From NCBI RefSeq assembly GCF_029714185.1, contig NZ_CP121671.1, forward strand, positions 806,001 to 870,000: 64,000 nt of DNA, read 5' to 3'. The position numbers and the translations under genes were made by a program. Origin of the DNA: Halobacillus naozhouensis. Its GTDB lineage: Bacteria; Bacillota; Bacilli; Bacillales; Halobacillaceae. Positions within the stretch are counted from its first letter, which is position 1. Every line of letters begins with the position of its first letter. The notes beneath the pieces are model-generated. The model saw only the letters and a list, made by a program, of their open reading frames with translations, was not told the origin of the DNA and did no database searches. This document shows positions 49,917-58,827 of this stretch, one piece after another.

Positions 49917-50573
49917 GTGCTCAAGGCAATTATATTTGATTTTGACGGATTGATTTTCGATACAGAGACTCCACAATACCAAGTGCTGCAAGAGTTATTC
50001 AGAGAAAATGAAAGTGAACTTCCTTTAGAGGTATGGCAGGATGTCATTGGCACAGACTCGGATTTCTGTCCTTATACTTATCTGCAAACAAAAACGAATA
50101 AACAATATAATATAGAAAATCTCAAAAAAGAGATAGACAACCGCTTCCGAGAACGCGTGAAAACTATGGCATGCAGACCAGGGGTAAAAGACTATTTAAG
50201 CGAGGCAAAGGAAATGGGATTCAGGATAGGGCTGGCCTCAAGTTCTCATTATAAATGGGTGTCTACCCATTTAAAGAATTTAGGAATCTTTGATGAATTT
50301 GAGTGTATGAAAACAGCTGATGATGTGAAAAACGTGAAGCCTGATCCCGCACTCTACTTAAAGGCAGCCGAGGCTTTTAAAGTAGAAGCGGAGGAATGTT
50401 TAGTGTTTGAAGATTCGGCAAATGGGGCTTTGGCTGCAAAACGGGCGGGAATGGCTTGTGTGATTGTTCCTAATGAAGTGACAAGCGGGCTTTCCTTTTG
50501 TAAGGTTGAACGTCGTCTATCTTCTATGGAAGAAATAAAGTTGAAGCAGTTGGTCGAGGAAATTCAAATATAA
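49917..50573 (+). CDS. HAD-superfamily sugar phosphatase / beta-phosphoglucomutase-like protein
   Basis: 218 residues: HAD motif I IFDFDGLIFDTET, motif II LASSS, and motif III/IV KPDPALYLKAAE with VFEDSANGALAA. The helical cap follows motif I, as in beta-phosphoglucomutase and sugar phosphatases. GTG start after AAGGGAG. It is the last gene of the sorbitol operon and may remove phosphate from toxic sugar phosphates. Confidence 0.88.
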   Translation: MLKAIIFDFDGLIFDTETPQYQVLQELFRENESELPLEVWQDVIGTDSDFCPYTYLQTKTNKQYNIENLKKEIDNRFRERVKTMACRPGVKDYLSEAKEMGFRIGLASSSHYKWVSTHLKNLGIFDEFECMKTADDVKNVKPDPALYLKAAEAFKVEAEECLVFEDSANGALAAKRAGMACVIVPNEVTSGLSFCKVERRLSSMEEIKLKQLVEEIQI

Positions 50574-50692
50574 TTTTTTATCTTTTTAAATGATTGGGAA
50601 TTATAGCTTGATTTTGCTGAGAACTATGAATATACAAAACGGTAATAAAGTAAAGGAGTGAGTAAGATGCAGAAAGAATTTTTATGAGGGGA

Positions 50693-51025
50693 TGCTATAT
50701 ATGAATGGGTGAACCTTGTGCTTAGAAGAATCGTTTTACAATAAATCCAACGTTACCTATTTAAATTGAGAGATCATTTCTGACTCAATCTTTAATTATA
50801 TTAGTGAAGGATTAGGACTAAAGATCGGTTTTTCGGATTTATACCTTTGTGCTAATAAGCTTGAAGAGGAAGAGGCTGCCTTTTAGGTTTGCAAAAAGGG
50901 GACCCTGAAATTTACGTAGAACCATTTTTCATTTAACCAATAGTCAACCTTTTGACTTTAGAAGGGTTTCCCATAACTATGAATAGTCACACTTCCTCAT
51001 CCAGGGTACTAGTCATTTTTTATAA
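50693..51025 (+). pseudogene. Decayed copy of the UTRA-domain regulator (3' half)
   Basis: This stretch aligns base by base with about 32490-32823, the 3' half of the beta-glucoside regulator gene. Shared runs include ATTAGTGAAGGATTAGG-type and GGTTTGCAAAAAGGGGACCC segments and the shared end ACTAGTCATTTTTTATAA. It carries in-frame stops (for example AAATTGA in place of AAATAAA), indels and no start or DNA-binding half. It is a dead duplicate lying between the sorbitol operon and the sugar-acid regulon. Confidence 0.85.
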
Positions 51026-51056
51026 ATCACGAGAAGAACATGCGTTAATTAAAACG

Positions 51057-51098
51057 TAGAAGCTTCCCAATGCTGTGATTAGAAAAGGGAAGCTTCTA
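51057..51098 (+). terminator. Terminator-like hairpin after the pseudogene
   Basis: TAGAAGCTTCCC and GGGAAGCTTCTA, loop of 18 bases; followed by TGTTTG, so a weak T run. It compares in position with the terminator after the intact regulator. Confidence 0.6.
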
Positions 51099-51134
51099 TG
51101 TTTGTATATGTGACTCACTGATTAGCCAGGCAAA

Positions 51135-51746
51135 TTAAGGATGAAATGAGCTGAAAAAGTTCTCTAATATTTCTTGGTCTTCTTTATAGAAGGCAATTTT
51201 TAAATCATCAAGTTCCATGGGAGTTGTAACATTTTCAAAGTATTCATGACTGTTTAACAGCAAATAGATATTGTTCCATAAAGATAAGTAGTAATCATTA
51301 GATAGTTGGTTGCCAAGTTCATTGATCCAGGCTGAGAAACCAGCCCAAAAGTTCAATTTTTGACGTGAGTGAAGACTTACAGACGTTTCTTGTTTAAGTG
51401 ACTTGATAATGATTTTCTCAGCACTCATTATGGCGACACCGAAATAATTTCTTAGCGTATCCAAACCGGGATCCTGTTGAATAAGGCTCATTGGAATGAG
51501 GAATGGGGGAGGTTCAGAGACAAAGGTTCCGCCGCCTTGCCTTGATTCTAGATACTTAAGCAATTCTAAAATTCGCAAGCCTTCTCGTACAGAGGAGCGG
51601 CTAACTTCTAGCAATTCACTTAATTTTCTTTCAGTCGGTAGTTTATCACCCTTTCTTAACTCATTCTCTTGAATATATGAAATAATTTGCCGGATTACCT
51701 CTTCAAACATCCTGGGTACTGAGTCTAATCGATAATTGTTCTTCAT
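51135..51746 (-). CDS. GntR/FadR-family regulator with short ligand domain
   Basis: 203 residues: N-terminal winged helix (MFEEVIRQIISYIQENELRK, LLEVSRSSVREGLRILELL, RQGGGTFVSEPPP) and a helical C-terminal domain shorter than a normal FCD domain and without an obvious His-rich metal site. Divergent from a second FadR-type regulator gene, with 190 bases between. It may regulate the sugar-acid genes or its own promoter. Confidence 0.82.
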   Translation of the reverse strand: MKNNYRLDSVPRMFEEVIRQIISYIQENELRKGDKLPTERKLSELLEVSRSSVREGLRILELLKYLESRQGGGTFVSEPPPFLIPMSLIQQDPGLDTLRNYFGVAIMSAEKIIIKSLKQETSVSLHSRQKLNFWAGFSAWINELGNQLSNDYYLSLWNNIYLLLNSHEYFENVTTPMELDDLKIAFYKEDQEILENFFSSFHP

Positions 51747-51875
51747 CCATCATCACCGTCTTTTTGTAGGTTAACTTTATTTTAACAAATATAATTACTT
51801 AAAAGTAGTGATTAGGGTATTGACGCATGGGATTGAATTCATTAGACTCTTTAATAAGAGTAATAATTTTAACAT

Positions 51876-51886
51876 TGGTCAGACCA
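51876..51886. promoter_or_regulatory. TGGTCAGACCA operator upstream of the FadR-type regulator
   Basis: A perfect 11-base palindrome, repeated exactly at 52676 and 57475, and with two central changes at 57213. It lies between the two divergent GntR genes. Confidence 0.72.
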
Positions 51887-51936
51887 TCATAAAAAGGATT
51901 CGTTGAACATAAAATTGAGTAAAATGGGGATAAAAA

Positions 51937-52650
51937 ATGGTATTAAAACCGATTAAAAAAAAGAGGTTATTTGAAGAGATTATTTTAGCAATAGAGGAAT
52001 ATATTCATGAGGAGGGAATCCGTCCCGGTGAACGATTACCGTCAGAGAATCAACTCTCCACAATATTTGAAGTAAGTAAAACAGCTGTTAGAGAGGCAAT
52101 GAGTGTGTTACATGCGAATGGCATCATTGAAAAGAGAACTGGTGCCGGTATTTTTTTAAAGGAATTACATGGGGAAAGTATTGCTGAAAGGGTTACGAAT
52201 AACTTGCTTGAGCGTAGTGAATTACAAGAAATCCTTGAATTCCGCCGGGGGATGGAAGTGGAAGCAGTTGCCCTGGCAGCTATCAGAGCTACAACACAAG
52301 ACATGGAGGTAATTCAGCAGGCGCATCAGAATCTTGTAGATGCCCATAACGATGGTTCCTTAGGATTAGAGGAAGATTATCTGTTTCATTATTCAATCAT
52401 CCTGGCATCACATAATTCTATCTATAAGGATGTCTTTGACAGGGTATCTAATAAATTTGAAGAAGTCATGAGGATTAGTAAGATGCAGTCTGCGAAAGTC
52501 CCAGGTCGATTTGTGGAAGCCTATAAAGAACATGAACAGATTCTGAAAGGACTGCAGCTTAAGGATCCAAAAGCTGCCTCCGAAGCAATGAGACATCACT
52601 TGACGCAGAACGAGAGGAAAATTTGGTCGCACATTAAGAGTAAGGATTAA
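51937..52650 (+). CDS. FadR-family (GntR/FCD) regulator of the sugar-acid regulon
   Basis: 237 residues: winged helix (RLFEEIILAIEEYIHEEGIR, FEVSKTAVREAMSVLHANG, RTGAGIFLKE) and FCD ligand domain (LEFRRGMEVEAVALAAIRAT, DYLFHYSIILASHN, EHEQILKGLQLKDPKAASEA, MRHHLTQNE) with the Asp/His set that binds metal in this family. The palindrome TGGTCAGACCA in front of this gene and of two other transcription units makes it their likely repressor. Confidence 0.9.
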   Translation: MVLKPIKKKRLFEEIILAIEEYIHEEGIRPGERLPSENQLSTIFEVSKTAVREAMSVLHANGIIEKRTGAGIFLKELHGESIAERVTNNLLERSELQEILEFRRGMEVEAVALAAIRATTQDMEVIQQAHQNLVDAHNDGSLGLEEDYLFHYSIILASHNSIYKDVFDRVSNKFEEVMRISKMQSAKVPGRFVEAYKEHEQILKGLQLKDPKAASEAMRHHLTQNERKIWSHIKSKD

Positions 52651-52675
52651 GTATAAGGTTCCTTACTCCACTTAA

Positions 52676-52686
52676 TGGTCAGACCA
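52676..52686. promoter_or_regulatory. TGGTCAGACCA operator upstream of the RraA-like/Ldh2/FAH operon
   Basis: Identical to the site at 51876, 27 bases before the first start codon of the operon. Confidence 0.72.
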
Positions 52687-52712
52687 TAGTAAAATATAAA
52701 AGGAGGAAATGA

Positions 52713-53396
52713 ATGATGAATGTTGGTTTTCGGATCAAAGAGGACTTTCCTCGTTTAGAAGATGTAGTTGTTAGGGGATTTAAAGGAATACCGACACCTA
52801 TTATCGGTGATGTAATGGGAAGACAGCGGGCGATGAACCATTTTATCAAATCAGTAAATCATTCAGGTACTCATGTTTTTGGAAGCGCATTCACTGTAAG
52901 AACACATCCCTCTGATAACTTGCTTGTACATAAGGCAATGGATCTTGCGAAGCCTGGGGATATTATTGTAATTGATGCTTGTGGTGACATGGGGAATGCC
53001 ATTCTGGGTGAAATTATGTGTCACTATGCAAAAGTAAAAGGGATTGCAGGGTATGTTGTCGATGGCCCAGTCCGTGATCTAAAGGGGATTGCTGATATGG
53101 GATTCCCGGTTTTTGCTAAGGGCGGCTCACCCCGAGGACCTTATAAAGAAGGCCCTGGTGAAATTAACACGACGATTAGCTGTGGTAATGTGCCAGTTTC
53201 TCCTGGTGATATCGTGGTAGGGGATGATGATGGTGTCATAGTAGTGCCGAAAAACGATGTCCCAGAAGTATTGCAAGATGCAGCAGCCTTAGCAGATAAA
53301 GAAGATGAAATTATCAAATCTATTTACGATGGGGACTGGGACAGGGCGTGGGTGGATGAAGTACTTCAAAAGAAAGGTTGTGTTGTTTATGAGTGA
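52713..53396 (+). CDS. RraA-like aldolase/decarboxylase (4-carboxy-4-hydroxy-2-oxoadipate aldolase type)
   Basis: 227 residues of the long RraA-like group: GIPTPIIGDVMGRQRAMN, GDIIVIDACGDMGNAILGEI, GYVVDGPVRDLKGI (the G-x-x-RD metal motif) and VVGDDDGVIVVPKNDV. Enzymes of this group cleave 4-hydroxy-2-oxo acids or decarboxylate oxaloacetate. In this regulon it could cleave a 2-oxo-4-hydroxy acid made by the dehydratases. AAAGGAGG precedes the start. The end overlaps the next gene by 8 bases. Confidence 0.88.
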   Translation: MMNVGFRIKEDFPRLEDVVVRGFKGIPTPIIGDVMGRQRAMNHFIKSVNHSGTHVFGSAFTVRTHPSDNLLVHKAMDLAKPGDIIVIDACGDMGNAILGEIMCHYAKVKGIAGYVVDGPVRDLKGIADMGFPVFAKGGSPRGPYKEGPGEINTTISCGNVPVSPGDIVVGDDDGVIVVPKNDVPEVLQDAAALADKEDEIIKSIYDGDWDRAWVDEVLQKKGCVVYE

Positions 53397-54471
53397 TTAT
53401 CAAGAGGAGCGTATTCCTAAGGAAAATCTGGAACTATTTATTGAAAAGATTTTTAGTGAAGCAGGTCTGGATGAAACCCAAGCCCGAACTATTGCCAGGC
53501 ATCTTGTTTTTGCCAACCTGAGGGGGGTGGATTCCCATGGGGTAAATAGAGTCGATATCTATACTAAACGGCTTGATAGGAGTCTAGTAAAAAAAGAGTT
53601 CAGGTCTGAGCTGGTACGGGAATCTCCTGTTAGCGCTTTGATAGATGCACATAATAGTTCCGGAATACCCGCAGCTTCCTATGGAATAGAACTGGCGATA
53701 AAGAAGGCGAAAAGTTCGGGCGTGGGGATCGTAGGGGTTCACCATTCCAATCACTGTGGGATGTTGACTGATTACGTAAAAACAGCAGTTGATAATGACT
53801 GTATTGCAATCGCCACCACAAATGCCCCTTCAAATATGCCTCCATGGGGAGGTAAAGGCCGCTTTTTTGGGACGAATCCATTTTCATATGGAATACCTGC
53901 TGGAAACGAATCCAATATAATATTTGATATGGCGACGAGCAAAGTAGCCAGGGGGAAGATTATATTAGCGCAAAAAAATAATCAGGAAATACCGTTGGGA
54001 TGGGCGCTATCTTCTGAAGGGGTTCCAACGCAAGATCCAATTGAAGCCTTAGATGGTGTAGTCCTTCCGGTTGGTGAGCACAAAGGATATGGAATTGCCT
54101 TTTTAGTAGAGACACTGTCAGCTCTTTTCACCGGGGCTGCATTTGGACCTTATATTGGGGATTTATATAAACAATTAGATCATTCTCAAAACGTTGGCCA
54201 ATTCTTTTTAGTCATGCGTGCAGACCTTTTTCAAAGCTTAGATGTGTTTAAAGAGAGAATTGATCAAATGATTCGGGAGATTAGAGGTGTTCCGTTGATG
54301 GAGGGGGCTGAGAAGATTTACCTGCCTGGAGAAGTAGAGATGGAAACAATGAAGGAAAGAGAAGAAAATGGCATACCGTTATCAAGAGAGATTATTGATG
54401 AGCTAATAGAGGTTGCCGAACGATATAGTGTCGAACCTGAGCTTATTCAAAGCTTTAGGATCAATATATAA
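53389..54471 (+). CDS. Ldh2-family malate/L-lactate/ureidoglycolate-type dehydrogenase
   Basis: 360 residues of the MDH2/LDH2 family: GVDSHGVNRVDIYTKRL, VGIVGVHHSNHCGMLTDYVK with the catalytic His, NAPSNMPPWGGKGRFFGTNP and GEHKGYGIAFLVETLSALFT. It oxidises or reduces a 2-hydroxy/2-oxo acid with NAD(P). The start at 53389 overlaps the RraA-like gene; the longer frame from 53305 lies within it. Position 2 of an operon repressed through TGGTCAGACCA. Confidence 0.9.
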   Translation: MSDYQEERIPKENLELFIEKIFSEAGLDETQARTIARHLVFANLRGVDSHGVNRVDIYTKRLDRSLVKKEFRSELVRESPVSALIDAHNSSGIPAASYGIELAIKKAKSSGVGIVGVHHSNHCGMLTDYVKTAVDNDCIAIATTNAPSNMPPWGGKGRFFGTNPFSYGIPAGNESNIIFDMATSKVARGKIILAQKNNQEIPLGWALSSEGVPTQDPIEALDGVVLPVGEHKGYGIAFLVETLSALFTGAAFGPYIGDLYKQLDHSQNVGQFFLVMRADLFQSLDVFKERIDQMIREIRGVPLMEGAEKIYLPGEVEMETMKEREENGIPLSREIIDELIEVAERYSVEPELIQSFRINI

Positions 54472-54500
54472 TACCACCATTCAAAAAAGGAGAGTTTCGT

Positions 54501-55409
54501 ATGAGATTAGCCACAATCAAAAGAAATGGACAAGAGAAGGCGGCTGTTATTACACAAAAAGGTGCTATTCTAGTAGAATCGATCAATCGTAATCTTAACT
54601 TGAACTGGAGTATAAATGTATTTGACCTCGTTCAAACAGGACAACTGGAACACTTGAAAGAATGGTACCGGTCCGGAGGTGAAGGAGAGTTAAATGATTT
54701 TCATGAAGTGATCCTTCATGAAGATATTGAAAATGGACCATTATACAGACAGCCACGAAAAATCTGGGGAATTGGTCTGAACTATGTGGAACATGCATCT
54801 GATCTTAGTGAGCAGGCACCAAATAAGGAACCAGCAAGCTTTATGAAACCAGATACATCTATTATTGGACCCGGAGACTGTATTAAAATACCACACCAAT
54901 CTGACCGGACCACGGCTGAAGCGGAATTAGGTATCATAATTGGAAAAGAGTGCAAAAATGTCAGTGAAGAAGAGGCGCCACATGTAATTGCAGGCTTTAC
55001 AACGGTTATTGATATGACTGCAGAAGACATCCTGCAGCTAAATCCACGGTATTTAACTAGGGCGAAGAGTTTTGATTCATTCTTCAGTTTTGGACCGGAA
55101 CTTGTAACAGAGGATGAAGTAGATGAGGTCATGAACTTGCATGTATCAACCGTTATTAATGGCGAGCTTCACAGGAAAAATGTCGTTTCTAACATGACAT
55201 TCCGTCCATGGGATTTGGTGTCCTTCCATTCAAAAGTCATGACGTTATTACCGGGCGACATTATTTCAACAGGGACTCCCGGGGCGGGTGTCATTAGGGA
55301 CGGCGACGTCGTAGAATGCCAAATTGATGGATTTACTAAATTGACAAACCCAGTAAGAGATTTAAAAGTTAAGTCAAAAAAAGAAGCGTTGAGCAGGCAA
55401 ATGATTTAA
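54501..55409 (+). CDS. Fumarylacetoacetate hydrolase (FAH) family protein
   Basis: 302 residues: an N-terminal domain (1 to about 85) followed by the FAH catalytic domain with KIWGIGLNYVEHASDL, SFMKPDTSIIGPGD, the metal ligands in TTAEAELGIIIGKEC, and GDIISTGTPGAGVIRDGD. FAH-family enzymes hydrolyse or hydrate/dehydrate 2-oxo acids (for example 2-keto-3-deoxy sugar acid dehydratases, acylpyruvases). In this setting a 2-keto-3-deoxy acid is the expected substrate type. Confidence 0.9.
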   Translation: MRLATIKRNGQEKAAVITQKGAILVESINRNLNLNWSINVFDLVQTGQLEHLKEWYRSGGEGELNDFHEVILHEDIENGPLYRQPRKIWGIGLNYVEHASDLSEQAPNKEPASFMKPDTSIIGPGDCIKIPHQSDRTTAEAELGIIIGKECKNVSEEEAPHVIAGFTTVIDMTAEDILQLNPRYLTRAKSFDSFFSFGPELVTEDEVDEVMNLHVSTVINGELHRKNVVSNMTFRPWDLVSFHSKVMTLLPGDIISTGTPGAGVIRDGDVVECQIDGFTKLTNPVRDLKVKSKKEALSRQMI

Positions 55410-55428
55410 AAGTTTAACACTTCAATGG

Positions 55429-55463
55429 AAAAGGCTATCCCCCTTGAGGATAGCCTTTTTTAA
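55429..55463. terminator. Bidirectional terminator between convergent FAH and dehydratase genes
   Basis: AAAAGGCTATCC and GGATAGCCTTTTTT with a 7-base loop; T runs on both strands. Confidence 0.92.
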
Positions 55464-55468
55464 TGGAT

Positions 55469-57184
55469 TTAATTTGTAGTTGCTTTTTCTTTTGTAGCAG
55501 CAAGCAGAAAATCAAAGTCACAGCCTCTATCTGCTTGTAGGACACATTCCTGATAGAGTTTCGTATATCCCCTGCCTTCTATGACAGGTGCTTCCCACTC
55601 TGAACGTCTTTTTTCCAATTCTTCTTCAGATACTAGAAGTTCTAATTTACGGTTTTCCACATCGAGTTCAATAAAATCTCCTGTCTTTACTAAACCAATC
55701 GGCCCGCCGACAGCTGATTCAGGAGCCACGTGCAGGATTACGGTTCCAAATGCTGTGCCACTCATCCGGGCATCGGAAATTCTCACCATGTCCCGGACTC
55801 CTTGCTTAAGCAATTTGTTCGGAATCGGCAGCATCCCGGCCTCTGGCATTCCCGGTGCTCCGACAGGACCTGTATTTTGTAAAATCAGGATATCGTCTGG
55901 ACTAATATCCAACTCAGGGTCATCTATACGTTTCTCTAAGTCTTGAGAAGAACTGAAAACGACTGCTCTACCACTATGTTTTAGGAGTTCTTGTGAAGCT
56001 GCTTTTGGTTTTATGACAGCTCCATTAGGGGCAAGGTTTCCCTTTAATACAGCTATTCCCCCTTCTGTATGTAAAGGGGCATCAAAACGGGTAATAATAT
56101 TCCGGTATACTTCAGGAACGTTCGCATCATCAATACTGTCTCTTAGGGGGGACCCTGTGACGGTTAATTCATCTAAATGGAGTAGCGGCTTCAATTCTTT
56201 TAGAACAGCTGGAGTTCCACCCGCCCTATAAAAATCTTCCATCTGATATTGGCCAGCGGGGCGTAAATTAGCGATAAAAGGAGTAGTCCTGCTTAATTGA
56301 TCAAACAAATCAAGAGGTAATTCAATACCGAGTCTCCCAGCGACGGCTGTCAAATGAATGACAGCGTTGGTTGATCCTCCAACGGCCATCAAAGCCCGAA
56401 TACCATTTTCAAGGGATTTTCTTGTAATTATTTTGGATGGTGTTAGTTCTTTTTCAACTAGTTCTACAATTTTCTTGCCTGTCTCTATGGCGTGATTCAG
56501 TCTTTTGTTTTCCGTAGCTGGAATAGCAGCACCGCCAGGAAGCATCATTCCAATTGCTTCTGAACAAACAGCCATTGTGCTTGCGCTTCCCATCACCATA
56601 CAATGGCCAGCCGTAGGAGCTAACGCCTCATTAATTTCCTCAATTTGATTATCATCTATCTCACCGCCGCGGTATTCTTGCCAGAAGAAACGGCAGTCCG
56701 AGCATGCCCCTAGTGTTCTGCCTTCATATTCACCGTTATTCATAGGTCCGCCTGTAATCATAATCGAAGGGATATCTGCACTAGCTGCTCCCATCAGCTG
56801 GGAAGGGGTGACTTTATCACAGCCTCCAATTAACACAACACCGTCAATAGGCTGGGCTCGAATCATCTCCTCTGTATCCATTGCGGCAAGATTGCGGTAG
56901 AGCATAGTTGTTGGACTTGTATTGATTTCACCTAATGAAATGGTCGGAAATTCTAGTGGAATTCCGCCCGCCAATAATACCCCTTTTTTAATAGCTTCTA
57001 TGAGTGGTTGAATATGGGAGTGACAACGATTGATTTCGCTTTTTGTATTGCAAATACCGATCACTGGCTTCTCATAGTCGTCTGGGTCAAACCCAAGATG
57101 CCGGTTAAATGCTTTCCTTATAAATTGGCTAAACCCAGAATCACCATACGATGTTAGTTTTTTAGTTTTATTAGTGTCTGTCAT
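55469..57184 (-). CDS. IlvD/Edd-family sugar-acid dehydratase
   Basis: 571 residues. Fe-S cysteines are in IGICNTKSEINRCHSH, IGGCDKVTPSQLMGA and LGACSDCRFFWQE; other family segments are AVGGSTNAVIHLTAVAGRLG, NTGPVGAPGMPEAGMLPIPN and RISDARMSGTAFGTVILHVA. The length and N-terminal sequence are like arabinonate/xylonate-type dehydratases, not biosynthetic IlvD. It would dehydrate an aldonic acid to a 2-keto-3-deoxy acid. It is transcribed divergently from the LarA-like/UxaA/TctCBA operon. A near-match to the regulon operator lies 29 bases upstream of its start. Confidence 0.92.
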   Translation of the reverse strand: MTDTNKTKKLTSYGDSGFSQFIRKAFNRHLGFDPDDYEKPVIGICNTKSEINRCHSHIQPLIEAIKKGVLLAGGIPLEFPTISLGEINTSPTTMLYRNLAAMDTEEMIRAQPIDGVVLIGGCDKVTPSQLMGAASADIPSIMITGGPMNNGEYEGRTLGACSDCRFFWQEYRGGEIDDNQIEEINEALAPTAGHCMVMGSASTMAVCSEAIGMMLPGGAAIPATENKRLNHAIETGKKIVELVEKELTPSKIITRKSLENGIRALMAVGGSTNAVIHLTAVAGRLGIELPLDLFDQLSRTTPFIANLRPAGQYQMEDFYRAGGTPAVLKELKPLLHLDELTVTGSPLRDSIDDANVPEVYRNIITRFDAPLHTEGGIAVLKGNLAPNGAVIKPKAASQELLKHSGRAVVFSSSQDLEKRIDDPELDISPDDILILQNTGPVGAPGMPEAGMLPIPNKLLKQGVRDMVRISDARMSGTAFGTVILHVAPESAVGGPIGLVKTGDFIELDVENRKLELLVSEEELEKRRSEWEAPVIEGRGYTKLYQECVLQADRGCDFDFLLAATKEKATTN

Positions 57185-57212
57185 TTGTTTCCCTCCTAAT
57201 CATTTTATATTA

Positions 57213-57223
57213 TGGTAGGACCA
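57213..57223. promoter_or_regulatory. Variant operator TGGTAGGACCA upstream of the dehydratase gene
   Basis: The outer TGGT and GACCA half-sites of TGGTCAGACCA are kept, with two changed central bases; it lies between the minus-strand start and its upstream region. Confidence 0.45.
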
Positions 57224-57381
57224 AAGATATGCAATCTTTCTTTTTTAAGGGTACCACAAATGATCGGTTAACTGAACAAAAATTCAGAATTTTCGGAGCT
57301 GATAAAGTTTATAAAGGGAATATTGAGACATATGAGGTAGCTAAGTTAACTGTTGGTTTTTGAAAAACTTCTATAATCAGG

Positions 57382-57411
57382 TTGACAAAATTTTCAGAAA
57401 TATTATATGAT
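57382..57411 (+). promoter_or_regulatory. SigmaA-type promoter of the LarA-like/UxaA/TctCBA operon
   Basis: TTGACA (57382-57387), 18-base spacer, TATGAT (57406-57411). The operator at 57475-57485 would lie about 60 bases into the transcript, acting as a roadblock, unless another promoter exists. Confidence 0.6.
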
Positions 57412-57474
57412 AACACCAAATCCATACATTTAGATTCTATTTTACAGCTTTGAATCTTTTAAAAGGGGAATAAT

Positions 57475-57485
57475 TGGTCAGACCA
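57475..57485. promoter_or_regulatory. TGGTCAGACCA operator upstream of the LarA-like gene
   Basis: Third exact copy of the palindrome, 63 bases before the likely initiation region. Confidence 0.72.
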
Positions 57486-57613
57486 TATTAATATGGTAAT
57501 TAAAACGGTTGTACTGAAATATGCATAGAACGAGAGGAGGGTAAGTCATAGTTGAGTTAATTGAAATTCTTCAGAAATTTTCAGGTCATTCCCTAACAGA
57601 TTTAGATCGAAAA

Positions 57614-58813
57614 GTGCAGGAAGAAATCAGGAACACATTGCCTGTACATCATTTGCCTGCTCATGCTGAAATCGCCATAACAGCCGGAAGCCGAGGTATC
57701 ACAAACATAGTAGAAATTTTAAGATCGGCGGTAGAAACACTTAAGCAGATGGGGTTTAAGCCGTTTTTAGTTCCTGCCATGGGAAGCCACGGGGGAGCCA
57801 CTGATAGAGGACAGTTGAACGTATTAAAGCATTTGGGGATCACAGAGACTTCCGTTGGTGCCCCGATTCGATCATCCATGGAAACAGAATTACTTGGTCA
57901 CACTTCTAATGGAAAACCGGTTTATATGGATAAAATCGCTTTTTCTGCGAATGGGATTATCGTTATTAATCGTGTCAAAGCTCATACAGCATTTCGCGGT
58001 AAGATCGAAAGTGGGTTGAGCAAGATGATTACAATCGGCTTGGGTAAGCGTAAGGGGGCATCATTTGTTCATAGTGACGGTGCTTTAAAAATGGCCGAAA
58101 ATATTGAGAGCGTATCCAAATTCGCCCTGGAAAACAGTAACATTCAAATGGGCTTGGCTGTCGTTGAAAATGGCTATGAGGCTACAGCTGAGGTCGTAGG
58201 GATCAATAAACGCGATTGGCATAAACAGGAAGCGGAACTTCTCCAACAATCAAAAGCTATGATGCCAGGACTGCCAGTGGATAATATTCATTTGCTGATA
58301 GTTGAAGAGATGGGCAAAACATTTAGCGGAACTGGAATGGATCCAAATATTATTGGAAGGTGGAGGATCAACGGAGTCCCTGAACCAGAAAGCCCAGAGA
58401 TTAAAAAAATTGCTGTTTTAGATCTTTCTGCCTCATCATTTGGTAATGCTCAAGGGATAGGATTAGCTGATTTCACCACAATGCGTTTGTTTAACAAAAT
58501 TGACCGGAAATCTACCTATACAAATGCCCTCACCAGTACTTACTTGCAACGGGCGATGATCCCACTAATCTACGAAACTGAACAAGAAACGATTGAAACA
58601 GCCCTCCAAAGTCTTGGACCGGATACAGATATCGAATCTCTCAAAATCGTTCAAATTCCGAATACCCTTCATTTAGAAAGCGTATTTGTTTCCAGAGCTG
58701 TTCTGAAGGAGTTAGAGCAAAGCAACAAGGAATTTGAAGTTGTGGGCCGGCACCTTCTTTCATTTGATAAGAATCATGATTTGGAAAATAAACTTACTGT
58801 TACTTCACGTTGA
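57614..58813 (+). CDS. LarA-like (lactate racemase domain, DUF2088) protein
   Basis: At least 399 residues with a lactate-racemase-like N-terminal domain: AITAGSRGITNIVEILRSAV, LVPAMGSHGGATDRGQ, NRVKAHTAFRGKIESGLSKM. LarA relatives are nickel-dependent racemases or epimerases of 2-hydroxy acids, although this branch is distant and lacks confirmed activity. The first standard start is the GTG at 57614, with no ribosome site. The frame is open upstream to 57548, where ATA lies 7 bases after a strong AGGAGG (57535-57540); initiation there would add 22 residues. I infer epimerisation of a sugar acid before dehydration. Confidence 0.8.
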   Translation: MQEEIRNTLPVHHLPAHAEIAITAGSRGITNIVEILRSAVETLKQMGFKPFLVPAMGSHGGATDRGQLNVLKHLGITETSVGAPIRSSMETELLGHTSNGKPVYMDKIAFSANGIIVINRVKAHTAFRGKIESGLSKMITIGLGKRKGASFVHSDGALKMAENIESVSKFALENSNIQMGLAVVENGYEATAEVVGINKRDWHKQEAELLQQSKAMMPGLPVDNIHLLIVEEMGKTFSGTGMDPNIIGRWRINGVPEPESPEIKKIAVLDLSASSFGNAQGIGLADFTTMRLFNKIDRKSTYTNALTSTYLQRAMIPLIYETEQETIETALQSLGPDTDIESLKIVQIPNTLHLESVFVSRAVLKELEQSNKEFEVVGRHLLSFDKNHDLENKLTVTSR

Positions 58814-58827
58814 AAAGGAGGGGCATA

